Origin: Chitinophaga ginsengisegetis
Lineage (GTDB): Bacteria > Bacteroidota > Bacteroidia > Chitinophagales > Chitinophagaceae
Reading direction: 5' to 3'
Length of the DNA stretch: 64,000 nt
NCBI RefSeq assembly: GCF_900168065.1
Contig: NZ_FUZZ01000002.1
Location: 620,001-684,000, forward strand
Position numbers and translations under genes: made by a program. Shown piece by piece: positions 17,297 to 26,553 of the stretch; positions within the stretch are counted from its first letter, which is position 1; every line of letters starts with the position of its first letter. Under the pieces are notes generated by a model. That model was given only the letters and a program-made list of their open reading frames with translations. It had not been told where the DNA came from and searched no databases.

Positions 17297-18028
17297 TTAT
17301 TCAAATATCAGGGTTAGAAATGCCAGAAGCAAGCCCAGGGCTATTGCCAGCACTTTTTTCCTGCTGAGTTCATGATGTTTGGTGCCACTTTCGTAAAAGA
17401 TAGTAGTGGAAATGTGCAGAAATGCACCCACCACCAGCGCTACCACGTATAAGAGGTAATGTTGTATCACTTCAAAACGGCTGCCCAGCCAACCCGCCAG
17501 TACAGCGGCCAGCGGCGTTACCAACGCGAAAATGATCAGTATCCTCCAGAGATCCGCCCTTTTCTTGTTGGCATGCATCATCACGGTAATGAGTGTTAAT
17601 GCCTCCGGGATTTTATGGGCGGCCACACCCGCCATCAGCGAGGGTAATGCCGAATGATCATTGTACTTAAAGCCCAGCGGCAACCCTTCCATGAACGCGT
17701 GGATGGAAAGCCCCAGCAAAAGCGGGGTCACCGCAATATGATGGTGATGCGTTTGCGGTATATGGGTATGGCCGTGTTCCATACCATGTGAGAGCTGCTG
17801 CAGGAATACCTGCAGGAAAAATCCCAGCACAATATAAACGCCTGCCTGGTGGCCCAGCGCCTCATACACTTCCGGCAGGAGGTGCATAATGATCACCCCA
17901 AAAAGAAAAGCCCCGGTAAATGCGAGCAGGTAAATAGAAAAGTTGGCATTGACGCGTTTTACTGTCATGGGAATAATCCCACCAGCAATGGTTGCAGCCA
18001 GTATTAGTATCAGATAGTTCCAGTTCAT
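17297..18028 (-). CDS. ZIP family metal transporter
   Basis: A 243-residue membrane protein with about seven or eight hydrophobic helices. A His-rich cytosolic loop (HGMEHGHTHIPQTHHHH near 107-123) is typical of ZIP transporters. Helix IV/V carry the metal-site motifs SIHAFMEGLPLG and AAHKIPEAL. ZIPs import Zn2+ or related divalent ions. The ATG overlaps the stop of the PAP2 gene by 4 bp. The substrate metal cannot be read from the sequence. Confidence 0.87.
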   Translation of the reverse strand: MNWNYLILILAATIAGGIIPMTVKRVNANFSIYLLAFTGAFLFGVIIMHLLPEVYEALGHQAGVYIVLGFFLQVFLQQLSHGMEHGHTHIPQTHHHHIAVTPLLLGLSIHAFMEGLPLGFKYNDHSALPSLMAGVAAHKIPEALTLITVMMHANKKRADLWRILIIFALVTPLAAVLAGWLGSRFEVIQHYLLYVVALVVGAFLHISTTIFYESGTKHHELSRKKVLAIALGLLLAFLTLIFE

Positions 18029-18603
18029 GATGCGAGTTCAGACTCCAGTCTTATGCGGCGTTGAAAAAAACTGCCGCTCAGCAGTCCGATTAAAATACCC
18101 AGTACTGCACCTCCCGCTACATCGAGCGGATAGTGCACGCCTACGTATACCTGTGCATAGGCAATAGCAGCCGCCCATACAAAAAATAACCAGGCGTACC
18201 GGTGAAATGCCTGTTTTAAAGTTATGAAACAAAATGTAGCCAGGGCAAAATGATTGGCGGCATGATTGGAAGTAAAACTCCCGCTCATAGGACAATACAC
18301 TACCAATACCCGTGCGTAGTGCGACACCAGCGGATCGCGGCAGGGCCTCACCCTTCCGATCGCGCTTTTCAGATACAGGCTGCTCTGGTCTGCCACGCCA
18401 AAGCACAACAGGAAAAATAATATCCAGAAAAGGCCCTTCCAGCCATAGTTAATAGTTACAAACAGCCCCAGGAACAGGTACAACGGCGCCCAAACAAAAG
18501 GCTCCCTTAAAAAAGGCAGCACTACATCCAGGAATCCATTATACCATTGACCGTTAATATGAAAAAAGAGCCGGAGATCTTCGCGGAGTATCGATTCAAG
18601 CAT
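18025..18603 (-). CDS. PAP2-family membrane phosphatase
   Basis: A 192-residue protein with about five transmembrane helices. The three PAP2 catalytic motifs are KSAIGRVRPCRDP (KX6RP type), SGSFTSNHAANHF (PSGH-like with the catalytic His) and VYVGVHYPLDVAGG (SRX5HX3D-like, His and Asp present). Such enzymes dephosphorylate lipid pyrophosphates such as undecaprenyl pyrophosphate or phosphatidic acid. The gap to the upstream methyltransferase is 2 bp. Motif 2 has Thr-Ser-Asn in place of Pro-Ser-Gly, a common variant. Confidence 0.85.
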   Translation of the reverse strand: MLESILREDLRLFFHINGQWYNGFLDVVLPFLREPFVWAPLYLFLGLFVTINYGWKGLFWILFFLLCFGVADQSSLYLKSAIGRVRPCRDPLVSHYARVLVVYCPMSGSFTSNHAANHFALATFCFITLKQAFHRYAWLFFVWAAAIAYAQVYVGVHYPLDVAGGAVLGILIGLLSGSFFQRRIRLESELAS

Positions 18604-18605
18604 GG

Positions 18606-19349
18606 CTATGATTTTGTGGCTATGATGATCAGTCGTGGCGAACGCTGTTCATCATAGCTGTTAAAGTGATAGTCGCCGAATATTTCTGTTATTTTGAGCC
18701 CCTGTTTGGCGAACATGGCTTCAAACTCCTGCCTGGTAAAGGCATTCACGCTTTCGGTGTACGTAGCGCGACGCATCTTTTCCTTATCCAGGATACTGAT
18801 CTGCTTCATAAATTTATGCGCTTTCAGTTCCCGGCGGATATCAAATACTACGTTATCTTTTTCCTTTACTTCATCGTTCACCAGGTGAGCAGCAACATAA
18901 TTGCTGTTCAGATAATCCAGTACCAGTTTGCCTCCCGGCTTCAGGGCGTTTTTGAGCGTACGCAATGCGTTGTCATTGTCGCGCTGCGATTCAAAATAAC
19001 CAAAGCTGGTAAAGAAGTTAAACACCACATCGAAGTAGTTTACCCAAAAAGGTAAACGCATGTCGTGCTGAAAAAAGCTGAGGTGATCATTTTCCAGCTT
19101 TTTTGCGATATTAATACTTTCGATAGAAAGATCGATCCCGGTTACATAGTAACCTTTATCCGCCAGGTATTTGGCATGCCGTCCCCTTCCACAGGCTACA
19201 TCCAGCATTTCCGCATCCGGCGCCGGTTGCAGATAAGTGAGTAGCTTATCAATAAATGCCGCGGCTTCCCTGTCATCCCGGTTGTTGTACAACAGATGAT
19301 AATAAGGAGAATTAAACCAATCTTTAAACCATAGTTTATCTACTTCCAT
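18606..19349 (-). CDS. Class I SAM-dependent methyltransferase
   Basis: A 247-residue enzyme. It has motif I LDVACGRGRHAKYLADKGY near residue 48, an acidic ribose-binding motif VTGIDLS, and motif III LKPGGKLVLDYLNS. It belongs to the broad methyltransf_11/25 class, and the substrate is unknown. It sits between the LTA-synthase-like and PAP2 genes (31-bp and 2-bp gaps), so a small lipid or quinone-like substrate is possible but unproven. Confidence 0.8.
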   Translation of the reverse strand: MEVDKLWFKDWFNSPYYHLLYNNRDDREAAAFIDKLLTYLQPAPDAEMLDVACGRGRHAKYLADKGYYVTGIDLSIESINIAKKLENDHLSFFQHDMRLPFWVNYFDVVFNFFTSFGYFESQRDNDNALRTLKNALKPGGKLVLDYLNSNYVAAHLVNDEVKEKDNVVFDIRRELKAHKFMKQISILDKEKMRRATYTESVNAFTRQEFEAMFAKQGLKITEIFGDYHFNSYDEQRSPRLIIIATKS

Positions 19350-19380
19350 ATTTTGTGCAGCTATAGGCAGAAGCTAACAG

Positions 19381-21399
19381 CTATTTTTTATTATTAAACA
19401 TCAAATATCGGGTGCTTTCGTAAAAGCCACGTGTTAAATTATCGAGGCTTTTCGCTGTATCCGGCTGCTGGGCACGGATATTCTTCAACGGGTCGCCTTT
19501 CAGATCATACAGTGCGGTAGCATCTGTGACCAGGTTGATTTCATACAGGTAACGATCGCCCAATGTAGCATAAAAAGGCATCTGGTTACGCAGGTAAGTC
19601 ATGAACACATATTTATCGTTCACCCTGGTACTATCAAACAGGTCTACGCCCAATGTATAATTTTTATACGGCATTCCCACCAGTTTCGCTACTGTAGGAT
19701 ATACATCCAGCAAGCTTCCCGGGGTACTCACCTGTTGTGGCGCCAGGTGCTTCGGACTGTACATAAAGGCCGTTACATGCACGCCGCCGGTGGACAATTC
19801 ATATTCCGGCAACGGCATAAAACTGTATGGATTAAGCACGCAGTTATGATCTCCGAAAAATACAAAAATGGTGTTATCAAGATAGCCATCTTTACGGGCC
19901 ATATTAATAAGGTGTCCCACGTTATAATCTTCATACCTCAGCGCATTGAACTGGTCTACCGACACAAAGCCCGATTGTTTGAACTTTTTCATGTCCAGGT
20001 CTTTCTCCGTCAGCTTTTTAAAATCGCCCGCGCCGCTGGTAGTGGTGTACGGCGGGTGATTATCTGCCAGCTGGAGGAAGGCCACAAAAGGTTTCTTCTT
20101 ATCATTATCTTCTTTAAAAATACCACTGGCTTCGGTGATCAGGTCATAATCGGAGATGCCCCATACATCGGCCTTCCCGGATTTGTACATGCCCTCTTCA
20201 TAAATACGCACACCTTCCACGTTGTTGGTAAATACCGCGCGGATATTGGCCCAGTTGGTATTTCCTCCCAGCAGGTACAGTTTATCGTAGCCTTTGAACT
20301 GGTCCATCACAATGCGCTGATCCAGCATTTTAGGGTGACGGCTGGCTGTTTTCACCGCAGTAATGTCCGGCAAACCGGTGTGCACGCCAAATACCGTTTT
20401 GGCCGTACTGATGGCCGGTACATAAAAATTTTTAAACAGGATGCCGCTGTCTGCCAGGCGTTGCATATTGGGCGTGGCCTGCATGGGATTTCCATACATA
20501 CTGGTTACTGCCGCACCGGTAGATTCCAGCATTACCAATACTACATTGAGCCGGGGCCTGCTGCTGTCGCCGGCAACGGTACGCACATAGTTGAGGTTAT
20601 TCACATCGGCGGAATCCACTTTAAGGTAGGCAGCCAGGGACGGGTAATACTTTTTGGTGGCTTCAAGATTATAGGTATCTCCTTTTACGGAGAAATTGGA
20701 CGCAAAATACAGGATGGGATTGAGTCCCAGGCTGGTTACACCGTTGTCGCGGGTAAACATGGCCTGGCTCCAGCGCAGCGGGAAATAAGCGATGTTTCCA
20801 TAGATGCCCGCGGCAAACAACAGCACTATCCCTGTTACGAACCCGGTGAAAGGCCATTTACGCAGGTAGATCACCGGCTGGGCAGCAAATTTCTTCCAGG
20901 TGCCCTTCTGCAAACGGTATACAAGGAACATGAAAACAAAAATCCCCAACGCGCCTCGTACTACAGGATAGCTTTGCCATACCATCCGGGCATTGTCTGC
21001 CCGCTCCCCCTTTGCCAGGAATCTCAATACAGAAGGGTCGAGACGCTGCCCCAGGTAGTCGTAATGACCGAGGTCCAGTATATAAAGAAGGGTAAGTAAC
21101 AGGTAAATAAGGAAGAAATAGACAAAATTGGTATTACGTATAGCCCTGGACGTAAAAAATTTATTCCGGGTAATCAGCGTTAATAACAATATGGGAATCA
21201 TGAGATAAAGTGCCAGCCGGAGATCAAATCTTAGTCCCAGGTTCCAGGCTTTGAGTATCGCTGCATGCTCCGTAATGGTTGTTTTAAAGAAGAACAGGTA
21301 AAATATAGCCCTGAACATCACCATTAGCAGGAAGAGGTAAAGCGTTTGAACAAACACATAACGAATATACCGGGGTATATTCTTCCACGAGTATTGCAT
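19381..21399 (-). CDS. LTA synthase/sulfatase family membrane protein
   Basis: A 672-residue protein. About five transmembrane helices occupy residues 1-200 and are followed by an alkaline-phosphatase-superfamily domain. That domain has the metal Glu in VVLVMLESTGAAVTS, a Thr-type nucleophile region (AISTAKTVFGVHTG) and the metal pair FFGDHNC near 520. The Thr nucleophile argues for phosphoglycerol or phosphoethanolamine transfer rather than sulfate ester hydrolysis, so no formylglycine maturation is needed. In Gram-negative bacteria such proteins modify periplasmic glycans or lipids. It is the first gene of a probable five-gene operon, with a -7 element at 21434-21441. Confidence 0.83.
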   Translation of the reverse strand: MQYSWKNIPRYIRYVFVQTLYLFLLMVMFRAIFYLFFFKTTITEHAAILKAWNLGLRFDLRLALYLMIPILLLTLITRNKFFTSRAIRNTNFVYFFLIYLLLTLLYILDLGHYDYLGQRLDPSVLRFLAKGERADNARMVWQSYPVVRGALGIFVFMFLVYRLQKGTWKKFAAQPVIYLRKWPFTGFVTGIVLLFAAGIYGNIAYFPLRWSQAMFTRDNGVTSLGLNPILYFASNFSVKGDTYNLEATKKYYPSLAAYLKVDSADVNNLNYVRTVAGDSSRPRLNVVLVMLESTGAAVTSMYGNPMQATPNMQRLADSGILFKNFYVPAISTAKTVFGVHTGLPDITAVKTASRHPKMLDQRIVMDQFKGYDKLYLLGGNTNWANIRAVFTNNVEGVRIYEEGMYKSGKADVWGISDYDLITEASGIFKEDNDKKKPFVAFLQLADNHPPYTTTSGAGDFKKLTEKDLDMKKFKQSGFVSVDQFNALRYEDYNVGHLINMARKDGYLDNTIFVFFGDHNCVLNPYSFMPLPEYELSTGGVHVTAFMYSPKHLAPQQVSTPGSLLDVYPTVAKLVGMPYKNYTLGVDLFDSTRVNDKYVFMTYLRNQMPFYATLGDRYLYEINLVTDATALYDLKGDPLKNIRAQQPDTAKSLDNLTRGFYESTRYLMFNNKK

Positions 21400-21433
21400 G
21401 TAACGTATAGCTGTTTTTTGAAAAGCGTAGCTG

Positions 21434-21441
21434 CAAATATA
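21434..21441 (-). promoter_or_regulatory. -7 promoter element upstream of the LTA-synthase-like gene
   Basis: On the minus strand this reads TATATTTG, an exact TAnnTTTG match, 35 nt before the ATG at 21399. The -33 region has only a T-rich TTTTTC stretch, so the match is partial. Confidence 0.5.
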
Positions 21442-21535
21442 GTGAAAAGTGATGGCGGAAAATTGAAAAACAGGAATGATAGCGGTGTATTCGTGGTCAT
21501 CTTTTCATAATTAGGTTTTCTGGAATGGATTTTTT

Positions 21536-21543
21536 TATATTTG
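21536..21543 (+). promoter_or_regulatory. -7 promoter element upstream of glmM
   Basis: TATATTTG is an exact TAnnTTTG match, 22 nt before the GTG start at 21566. No clear TTTG is seen at -33, only TTTTC at 21516-21520. It sits back to back with the minus-strand promoter of the LTA-synthase-like gene. Confidence 0.45.
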
Positions 21544-21565
21544 CCTTCCTTTAAAATTGAATCTT

Positions 21566-22948
21566 GTGGCACTGATCAAATCGATATCCGGCATACGCGG
21601 AACCATAGGCGGTAGGCCCGGCGAGGGACTTTCTCCATTAGATGTGGTAAAATTCACAGCCGCTTATGGCACCTGGCTGAGCCGGCAAACAGACAACCGT
21701 AAGGTGGTAATAGGCCGTGATGGCCGTATTTCCGGCGAAATGGTAAAAAACCTGGTAGTATCCACCCTCAACGGGCTTGGGATTGATGTGATAGACCTCG
21801 GTTTATCCACCACCCCCACCGTGGAACTGGCGGTAACGATGGAAAATGCCGCAGGCGGTATTATTCTCACTGCCAGCCATAACCCGAGAGAATGGAACGC
21901 CCTGAAGCTGCTGAACAGCAAAGGGGAATTCATTTCCGGTGAAGACGGCGCACAGCTGCTGGAAATAGCCGAACAGGAAGACTTTAACTTTGCAGATGTA
22001 AACAAGCTCGGCGCCTACACTGCCGACGATTCTTATCTGCAGAAGCATATTGACCTGATCGTGAACTACCCGCTGGTGGATGTGCCTGCCATTAAAGCAC
22101 GCAACTTTAAAATTGTGGTGGATGCGGTAAATTCTACCGGCGCTTTATTTGTTCCTCCCCTGCTGAAAGCACTGGGCGTGGAAGAAGTAGAAGTGCTGTT
22201 TGCGGAAGTAAACGGCAAATTCAGCCACAATCCCGAACCGCTGGCTGAAAACCTGACCGCTCTTTCCAATGAAGTAAATAAATCCAATGCCGACCTCGGT
22301 ATTGCTGTTGATCCGGATGTAGACCGTTTGTGCTTTGTTTGTGAAGATGGAAGCATGTTCGGGGAAGAATATACCCTGGTGGCAGTAGCGGATTACGTTT
22401 TAAGCAAAAGAAAAGGTAATACCGTTTCCAATATGTCTTCCACACAGGCGCTGAAAGACGTAACCCTGAAGCATGGCGGTGAATATACCCCATCAGCGGT
22501 AGGTGAAGTGAATGTGGTAAAGAAAATGAAAGATACGAACGCGGTGATCGGCGGAGAAGGCAATGGTGGTATCATTGTTCCCGACCTGCACTACGGCCGT
22601 GATGCCCTGATCGGTATCGGGCTGTTCCTGAGCCACCTGGCACACAGCAAAAAAAGCATCAAAGCTTTACGCAACAGCTATCCCGACTATTTCATCTCCA
22701 AAAATAAAATAGAGCTGGATAAAGGCGTAGATGTAAAAACTATCTTCGAAAAAATCAAGGTAAAGTATAAAAACCAGCCTTTAAATACCGAAGACGGACT
22801 GAAAATAGAGTTCGATAAAGACTGGGTACATCTCCGTACATCCAATACAGAACCTATTATCCGTATCTACGCGGAAAGCCAGAATGAAACTACGGCAGAC
22901 AATATCGCCAAAAGAATCATGCAGGATATTAAGGAGTTTATGCACTAG
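21566..22948 (+). CDS. glmM: Phosphoglucosamine mutase (GlmM-type phosphohexomutase)
   Basis: A phosphohexomutase of about 460 residues. The phosphoserine loop is TASHNPREW with Ser104, the metal loop is DPDVDRLCF, the sugar-binding loop is GGEGNGG, and the phosphate-binding loop is RTSNTEPIIR. GlmM converts glucosamine-6-phosphate to glucosamine-1-phosphate for UDP-GlcNAc synthesis in the cytoplasm. The start is GTG at 21566, giving MALIKSISGIRGTIGG, which matches the usual N-terminus. A TTG three codons upstream (21557) is the alternative. It is the only plus-strand gene in this part and ends at a bidirectional terminator. A phosphomannomutase role cannot be excluded. Confidence 0.88.
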   Translation: MALIKSISGIRGTIGGRPGEGLSPLDVVKFTAAYGTWLSRQTDNRKVVIGRDGRISGEMVKNLVVSTLNGLGIDVIDLGLSTTPTVELAVTMENAAGGIILTASHNPREWNALKLLNSKGEFISGEDGAQLLEIAEQEDFNFADVNKLGAYTADDSYLQKHIDLIVNYPLVDVPAIKARNFKIVVDAVNSTGALFVPPLLKALGVEEVEVLFAEVNGKFSHNPEPLAENLTALSNEVNKSNADLGIAVDPDVDRLCFVCEDGSMFGEEYTLVAVADYVLSKRKGNTVSNMSSTQALKDVTLKHGGEYTPSAVGEVNVVKKMKDTNAVIGGEGNGGIIVPDLHYGRDALIGIGLFLSHLAHSKKSIKALRNSYPDYFISKNKIELDKGVDVKTIFEKIKVKYKNQPLNTEDGLKIEFDKDWVHLRTSNTEPIIRIYAESQNETTADNIAKRIMQDIKEFMH

Positions 22949-22970
22949 TGTGTAAACGGTATATAATAAA

Positions 22971-23005
22971 AAAGGCAGCTAAGAAATACTTAGCTGCCTT
23001 TTTTT
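22971..23005. terminator. Bidirectional intrinsic terminator
   Basis: A perfect 13-bp stem (22971-22983 with 22989-23001) surrounds a 5-nt loop. A run of A precedes it and a run of T follows it, so it works on both strands. It lies between the convergent glmM and cysteine desulfurase genes. Confidence 0.9.
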
Positions 23006-23018
23006 ATGTTCGGATCAA

Positions 23019-24146
23019 TTACATCAGTTCTTTCAGTCTTTCTACTACCTTATCCACTTCTTCTTTGGTGTTATTTTTACAGAAGGAGAAGCGAACCGCA
23101 ATTTGGTTAGGATTGCTGTTGATGGCGCGAATAACGTGAGATCCCGCATTGGCGCCGGAAGTACACGCACTGCCGCCGGAAGCGCAGATGCCGTTGATAT
23201 CCATATTAAACAGGATCATCTCCGTTTTCTCAGACTTGGGGAAAGCCACATTCAGTACGGTGTAAAGGCTACGGCCATACAAATCGCCATTGAAGGCTAC
23301 TTCAGGAATGTGTTTTTGCAGCTGTTCTGCCATGTACATACGCAGGCCATTGATATGCGCGCTATGCTCTTCATGGTGTATAGTGGCCAGTTCCAGGGCT
23401 TTTGCAAAACCGATGATACCATACAGGTTTTCGGTGCCGGCGCGCATGTTGCGTTCCTGGCTGCCTCCCTGGATGAAAGGCGTTATTTTAACATTTTCGT
23501 TGATGTACAGGATCCCTACTCCTTTGGGGCCGTGGAACTTATGCCCGGCGCCGGTGATGAAGTGTACCGGGGTATTGCGCAGATCAAACGGGTAGTGACC
23601 TACGGTTTGTACCGTGTCTGAATGAAAGATGGCGTCAAACTCCTTGCAGAGGTTCCCTACGGCATGAATATCCAGCAGGTTACCGATTTCATTGTTGGCG
23701 TGCATGAGGGATACCAGGCAGCGCTCCCCGGAATTTTGCAGCAGTTCACGCAGGTGGTCCATATCAATATGGCCGGTAGGCAGCACATTCACAAAAGAAA
23801 GGGCTACGCCATCGTGGTGATGCAGGTATTCTACGGTGTGCAGGGTAGCATGGTGCTCAATGGGCGAAGAGATAATGTGCTTGCAGCCCAGATCTTTTAC
23901 CGCGGCATTGATGGCCGTGTTGCTACTTTCTGTACCGCCAGAGGTAAAGAAAATTTCTCCCGGATGTGCATTTAATGTTTTGGCGACTGATTTACGCGCA
24001 TTTTCGATACCCAGTCTTGATTCCCGTCCGTAAGAATAGATAGAGGAAGGATTACCGAACTTTTCCGTCATAAATGGCAGCATCGCTTCTAATACCGCTG
24101 GATCCAGCGATGTGGTAGCTGCATTGTCGAAGTATATTCTTTCCAA
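23019..24146 (-). CDS. Cysteine desulfurase (NifS/IscS family)
   Basis: A 375-residue PLP enzyme. It has the PLP-lysine motif SDTVQTVGHYPFDL then GAGHKFHGPKGVG near residue 205. The catalytic Cys lies in the loop SGGSACTSGANAGSH near 325, the short-loop class I type. It takes sulfur from cysteine for Fe-S clusters or tRNA thiolation. No iscU, sufB or tRNA-thiolation gene is adjacent, so it appears to be a single-gene unit. It could be iscS or a second paralogue. Confidence 0.9.
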   Translation of the reverse strand: MERIYFDNAATTSLDPAVLEAMLPFMTEKFGNPSSIYSYGRESRLGIENARKSVAKTLNAHPGEIFFTSGGTESSNTAINAAVKDLGCKHIISSPIEHHATLHTVEYLHHHDGVALSFVNVLPTGHIDMDHLRELLQNSGERCLVSLMHANNEIGNLLDIHAVGNLCKEFDAIFHSDTVQTVGHYPFDLRNTPVHFITGAGHKFHGPKGVGILYINENVKITPFIQGGSQERNMRAGTENLYGIIGFAKALELATIHHEEHSAHINGLRMYMAEQLQKHIPEVAFNGDLYGRSLYTVLNVAFPKSEKTEMILFNMDINGICASGGSACTSGANAGSHVIRAINSNPNQIAVRFSFCKNNTKEEVDKVVERLKELM

Positions 24147-24263
24147 TGTTTGGTGGTTTTTGATAAAAGAATAAATAATTAATGGTGGTTGGTGGTCTTA
24201 AAAGGTAGCGAAGTTCCGAAAATTTTGGGATTTTTGATTTTGGTTTTTTATAAGCGGAAATTT

Positions 24264-24312
24264 AAAAGGTAGACAACACGCCAAACCAGTTGAAGCGCGT
24301 TGTCCACCTTTT
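24264..24312 (-). terminator. Terminator downstream of the LytTR regulator gene
   Basis: Two 17-nt arms (24264-24280 and 24296-24312) pair with two non-Watson-Crick positions. On the minus-strand RNA both are G-U wobbles; on the plus-strand RNA they would be A-C mismatches. The hairpin therefore fits the minus transcript that leaves the gene ending at 24341. It ends in CCTTTT. Confidence 0.7.
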
Positions 24313-24340
24313 AATGTACATCTCCCGTAGGGAAAATATA

Positions 24341-25072
24341 TTATGAATTTCTGTTAATCACGTCATAGAACCGGTCGCGGTACCCATCTGAAATAGGGAT
24401 CGACTGGTTGGCGATCATCACGGTATTCTTTTCCACGCAGTTGATTTTGTTAAGGGAAACCAGGTACGACCGGTGTACCCGGATAAATTTATCGGCCGGT
24501 AAACGGGTTTCAAATGATTTCAGGCTGCGTAGTGTGAGTACCGGCAGGTTTTGTGTATAGATCTTCGTATAGTCTTTCAGTGCTTCGATGAAAAGAATGT
24601 CTTCCAGATTGATCTTGATGATCTTGTATTCTGTTTTTATGAAGATGTAGTCATTTACCCATGCGGCATCCATAGGGATGGCGTTGTTGCCGGCGCTTAC
24701 ATTTTTCTGCTGGGTAGCAGACCATGTTTCGCTGGCTTTGGCCGCGGCCTTCAGAAAGCGTTCAAAAGGCACGGGTTTCAGGAGGTAGTCTACCACATCC
24801 AGGTTAAAGCCATCCAGGGCATACTCTCCGTAGGCAGTGGTAAACACTACCATTGGTGGGTATTTAAGGGACTTCAGGAACTGGATTCCTGTAATATCAG
24901 GCATTTTGATATCGAGGAATACCAGGTCTACCGGTTCATCCTGGATGAAGCGTAACGCGGTGGCCGCGTTTTCGAATTTACCTGCCAGGGTCAGAAAAGG
25001 AACCTTACGGATGTAGTCTTCCATGATTTCCAGCGCCAGCGGCTCGTCATCCACTGCAATACACTTTATCAT
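24341..25072 (-). CDS. LytTR-family response regulator
   Basis: A 243-residue regulator. The receiver domain has the acidic pair in CIAVDDEPLALEIM, the phospho-acceptor Asp in LVFLDIKMPDITG near 54, and the switch Lys in VVDYLLKPVPFERF. The C-terminal LytTR DNA-binding domain (about 140-243) has YIFIKTEYKIIKINLEDILFIE cut across two strands, and FIRVHRSYLVSLNKI. It overlaps the upstream sensor kinase by 4 bp, forming a two-component system. Targets are unknown. Confidence 0.9.
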   Translation of the reverse strand: MIKCIAVDDEPLALEIMEDYIRKVPFLTLAGKFENAATALRFIQDEPVDLVFLDIKMPDITGIQFLKSLKYPPMVVFTTAYGEYALDGFNLDVVDYLLKPVPFERFLKAAAKASETWSATQQKNVSAGNNAIPMDAAWVNDYIFIKTEYKIIKINLEDILFIEALKDYTKIYTQNLPVLTLRSLKSFETRLPADKFIRVHRSYLVSLNKINCVEKNTVMIANQSIPISDGYRDRFYDVINRNS

Positions 25073-26364
25073 TTTTTCAACGCAATTTTAAGATCAACAA
25101 TAAATTGGTTCTCGGTTTCCGTGATATCAATCTCATGTTCATGCTCGTAGAGCAATGCCAATCGTTTTAATACGTTGTCCAGGCCAATTCCTCCCCTTTC
25201 GGCTACCCGTTCTTTAAAGTGACTGTTCTTAACTGTTAATCTGATCATATTTTCAGTTGTAGCAATATCTATATCTATAAAGGAATCTTCGGTATAACTG
25301 ATCCCGTGTTTAAAGGCGTTTTCCACAAAAGGCACCAGCAGCATCGGTTCTATTTCTACCCCATCCGCGTTGCCGCTTAACTGGTAATTGATCTCTATAT
25401 CCTTTGGTAACCGCAAACGTTGTATTTCAATGTAATCATGAAGGTATTTCAGTTCGTGCGACAGCAATACCCGGGCTTCATTGGACTCATAGATCATATA
25501 ACGCATTATGGTTGACAACTTCAGAATGGCATGTTCTGTTTGCGCCGATTGTTTATGAGCCAGCGAGTAAATAGTATTTAGACAGTTAAAAAGGAAGTGA
25601 GGATTAATCTGCGACTTTAAAAATTTTAATTCCGCATTTAATTTTTCCACTTTCAGCTCTTCCCGTTGTTTCTCGCTTTTAAACCATTCCAGGGCAATCT
25701 TGATAAATCCGCTCATAAACAACATGAGCAGTGCAAAAAATCCGGACCTCCGCAGCACTTCCGGAAAAAACAGGTACTCCAGGATAGTTGGTGCATCCGG
25801 CTCCAACATTGGCACTCCGGGCAGCGGAGGAGCAGCGGCAATACCTGCAACGGCAACACCGGCGGTATCGTTGGTGACCGATTTTCCCTCTGTTACCTGC
25901 CTGGCGGGGATAGCCTGCGCGTCTGCCCCCATCAATCTCTCCCTTATCATCATACGACGACGGTGAAACGGTGGAAAGTCGTCGGATGTTACTTCTGATT
26001 TGTTAAATTTTCTATCCATGCGTATCGTCATCATCGGATGTGGCCCGCGCGCATAATTCCGGAAGAAATAATAATTTAAAACCGCCTGTTGCGCCGTGAT
26101 AAAAACGATCAGTAAAACGATGCTGCTGAGATAGATGGCAATCTTTTTCCCGTTAAAAAAACGGGGGATCAGTACATATATATTGAGATAAAAAATACCG
26201 ATGAGAAACAGGTTATCAATGAGTTCTTTTATAAAGAAACCTGTATGCAGAATCTGGATGCGATAAATAAAAAATGGGAAAAACAGAAAGCACGCCCAGC
26301 CAAGGATGTGCAGTGAAATGAGGAAGGGACGACTTTTGATAATCCGTTTAAAATTTAGCATCAC
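25069..26364 (-). CDS. LytS-like sensor histidine kinase
   Basis: A 431-residue membrane kinase. About four hydrophobic segments span residues 12-115, and another lies near 210. A His_kinase domain follows with the phospho-acceptor motif INPHFLFNCLNTIYSL near 256. The ATPase part has the N box LLVPFVENAFKHGI and G box GGIGLDNVLKRL. Between the membrane parts (about 120-190) is an unusual linker rich in Arg and in Pro/Ala. This type pairs with LytTR regulators; the partner lies directly downstream with a 4-bp overlap. The stimulus is unknown. Confidence 0.88.
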   Translation of the reverse strand: MMLNFKRIIKSRPFLISLHILGWACFLFFPFFIYRIQILHTGFFIKELIDNLFLIGIFYLNIYVLIPRFFNGKKIAIYLSSIVLLIVFITAQQAVLNYYFFRNYARGPHPMMTIRMDRKFNKSEVTSDDFPPFHRRRMMIRERLMGADAQAIPARQVTEGKSVTNDTAGVAVAGIAAAPPLPGVPMLEPDAPTILEYLFFPEVLRRSGFFALLMLFMSGFIKIALEWFKSEKQREELKVEKLNAELKFLKSQINPHFLFNCLNTIYSLAHKQSAQTEHAILKLSTIMRYMIYESNEARVLLSHELKYLHDYIEIQRLRLPKDIEINYQLSGNADGVEIEPMLLVPFVENAFKHGISYTEDSFIDIDIATTENMIRLTVKNSHFKERVAERGGIGLDNVLKRLALLYEHEHEIDITETENQFIVDLKIALKK

Positions 26365-26486
26365 TTTGTTTGATGCGATAAACTTACACCAGATAGGGTT
26401 AGGCTTGTGTTAAAATTTGTTAATCCGATATAAGGGTTTGTTAAATTTAATAAAGAAATTAAAAACAGCTTAAAAACAGGCATATA

Positions 26487-26532
26487 CAGGCTTTGTCTTT
26501 CTCAGTAAAAAAACTGTGAAAGACAAAGCCTG
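26487..26532 (-). terminator. Terminator downstream of the DUF4907 gene
   Basis: A perfect 15-bp stem (26487-26501 with 26518-26532) continues as a 4-bp upper stem (26503-26506 with 26513-26516), with an A6 loop on the plus strand. It lies 22 bp beyond the stop of the minus-strand gene at 26554 and before the sensor kinase gene. Confidence 0.7.
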
Positions 26533-26553
26533 CATACAAAACACATTCACAAT

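Noticed and set aside
17705..17780. A cluster of His codons in the ZIP gene
   Set aside because: It is inside the coding frame of the transporter as the usual metal-binding loop, not a leader peptide.
19735..21099. A 454-codon open frame on the plus strand
   Set aside because: It lies wholly antisense to the LTA-synthase-like gene, and its translation is rich in His/Arg/Gln without any domain. It is a shadow frame.
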